The notes below the pieces were generated by a model, which was given only the letters and a program-made list of their open reading frames with translations, ran no database searches and was not told where the DNA came from. The translations under genes were made by a program, and so were the position numbers. Below are positions 63,111 to 64,000 of a stretch of DNA of 64,000 bases, piece by piece (position 1 is the stretch's first letter; every line of letters begins with the position of its first letter). The stretch comes from an uncultured Muribaculaceae bacterium (GTDB taxonomy: Bacteria > Bacteroidota > Bacteroidia > Bacteroidales > Muribaculaceae), in contig CAJTPK010000020.1 of NCBI GenBank assembly GCA_910578075.1, forward strand, positions 6,843-70,842, given 5' to 3'.

Positions 63111-63263
63111 GGTTGCATTGTTTGAATATAAAATATAGTTAGAATATAAAAGATATTACGCACTCGCCCCGTGAAAGTACCGTCAGCGCAACAATAATTA
63201 TTGCAACTTAACCACGTATAATTAAGCAATTTCTTACTAAATTTCACTAAAATGTGATTATTA

Positions 63264-63294
63264 TTTGTCAAATGTATATATTTGATTATTTTTG
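63264..63294 (+). promoter_or_regulatory. Promoter of the rightmost LRR gene
   Basis: -33 TTTG (63264-63267), 19-base spacer, -7 TATTTTTG (63287-63294). The region 63111-63263 between this and the MBL gene is AT-rich and shows nothing else. Confidence 0.8.
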
Positions 63295-63350
63295 CATCTT
63301 AGTATGTATCTGAAATCGGGACAATAACAATAACAAGATAAATTAAATTT

Positions 63351-64000
63351 ATGACACAGCGTTTTAGCATGAAGGGGCATTATATATTCTTTATACTGGC
63401 CTCATTGATTTTTTGGAATGTCTCCACTATACAAGCATTTGAATACCAGGGAATAATATATGATGTTATAGATGCGGAAGCAAAAACAGCAAAAGTGTCA
63501 AGAGGGAATGTTGTTTCTGGCGATGTCGTGATACCCTCAATTGTCAGTGACGGTGAAAACGAATTTACTGTAATTGAAATTGAAACAAGAGCTTTTGCAG
63601 ATTGTGGTGGTCTCACAAGTCTGAAAATGCCGGAGACTGTAACAACGATTGGTACAAGTATTTTCAGAAATTGTACAGACTTAAGAAATGCAGAACTCTC
63701 GTCAAATCTTACTGAAATCCCCAATTTGACGTTCGGTGCATGTTCAAGCCTTTATGAGATAAGAATACCGAATTCAGTGTCTCTTATAGGATCTACAGCC
63801 TTTAAAGATTGTACAGGCTTAAAAGATTTCTATATTGAAGATGGTCCGGAGCCTATCACTATTTATACCTTATGGATAAAGGATTTGAGTATAAAAAATT
63901 TATATGTAGGACGTGAACTTAAATTACAACAGTCGTCAAATCTTACGACTGTGACAAACTTTTGTCCAAATTTGGAATCAATTATACTTGCTTCAAATAT
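63351..64000 (+). CDS. BspA-like LRR protein, 3' end outside window
   Basis: Open to the right edge, about 216 residues visible. The start could be 63351 or the ATG at 63369, which gives a better signal peptide (MKGHYIFFILASLIFWNVST). A short beta-rich N-terminal part (FEYQGIIYDVIDAEAKTAKV) like that of the LRR/Big_2 protein is followed by LRR_5 repeats (FADCGGLTSLKMPETVTTIG, FRNCTDLRNAELSSNLTEI, FGACSSLYEIRIPNSVSLIG). Third BspA-type gene in the window. Confidence 0.9.
   Translation, partial: MTQRFSMKGHYIFFILASLIFWNVSTIQAFEYQGIIYDVIDAEAKTAKVSRGNVVSGDVVIPSIVSDGENEFTVIEIETRAFADCGGLTSLKMPETVTTIGTSIFRNCTDLRNAELSSNLTEIPNLTFGACSSLYEIRIPNSVSLIGSTAFKDCTGLKDFYIEDGPEPITIYTLWIKDLSIKNLYVGRELKLQQSSNLTTVTNFCPNLESIILASN

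Noticed and set aside
1..64000. tRNA, rRNA genes or prophage
   Set aside because: No cloverleaf, rRNA signature, integrase or phage structural genes were noticed on either strand.

Overview
The window looks like a chromosomal segment of a Bacteroidales bacterium, most likely a gut Muribaculaceae-like organism. This rests on TTTG-N19/20-TAnnTTTG promoters (the Bacteroidetes primary sigma consensus), BspA-type leucine-rich-repeat surface proteins, Big_2/cohesin-like surface proteins with type IX-like tails, a four-helix-bundle-suffix protein, a PF06580/LytTR two-component system and Bacteroidetes-style PurF and YbeY variants. No database search was possible, so the genus is not assigned.

Layout. 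1-4316 (minus): LytS/LytT-type two-component system followed by a TolC/MacA-like efflux operon that runs off the left edge. 4413-18285 (minus): nine-gene purine operon purE-purL-purM-purH-purD-purB-purA-guaB-guaA, preceded by a promoter, a 37-codon ORF and a strong intrinsic terminator that could act as an attenuator. 18634-29343 (minus): two very large secreted proteins (LRR/Big_2/dockerin, then a 19-domain Big_2 protein) behind a highly structured RNA with its own promoter and terminator. 29832-31783 (minus): glycerophosphodiesterase and glycerol-3-phosphate dehydrogenase, with a 192-bp MITE-like element in the leader. 32211-37708 (minus): pyrimidine operon pyrC-K-D-F-E-B, in which PyrB carries the zinc tail of PyrI. 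37812-40374 (minus): ECF sigma/anti-sigma operon with two secreted proteins. 40502-44892 (plus): carA and carB, separated by an intrinsic terminator.

44926-46019 is an accessory cassette: a four-helix-bundle-suffix gene between two direct copies of a hairpin-forming 9-nt-repeat element. Then (minus) a DUF2971 gene and an LRR lipoprotein behind a long structured leader, a HEPN/MNT toxin-antitoxin-like pair and purF. 52173-57351 (plus): ybeY-mnmG, a parS-like palindrome, apt and uvrC. 57371-58920 is a RAYT (REP-associated tyrosine transposase) locus with an unusual C-terminal extension, flanking small hairpins and a 7x20-bp tandem array. 59079-64000: OmpA-like lipoprotein, SulP transporter, MBL-fold lipoprotein (minus) and the start of another BspA-like LRR protein.

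The core of the window supplies nearly the whole de novo pyrimidine pathway (carA, carB, pyrB-F, pyrK) and most of the purine pathway up to GMP and the AMP precursor, plus apt salvage. The accessory loci inserted between these blocks (four-helix cassette, RAYT locus, MITE, LRR genes with structured leaders) hold most of the unexplained sequence structure.
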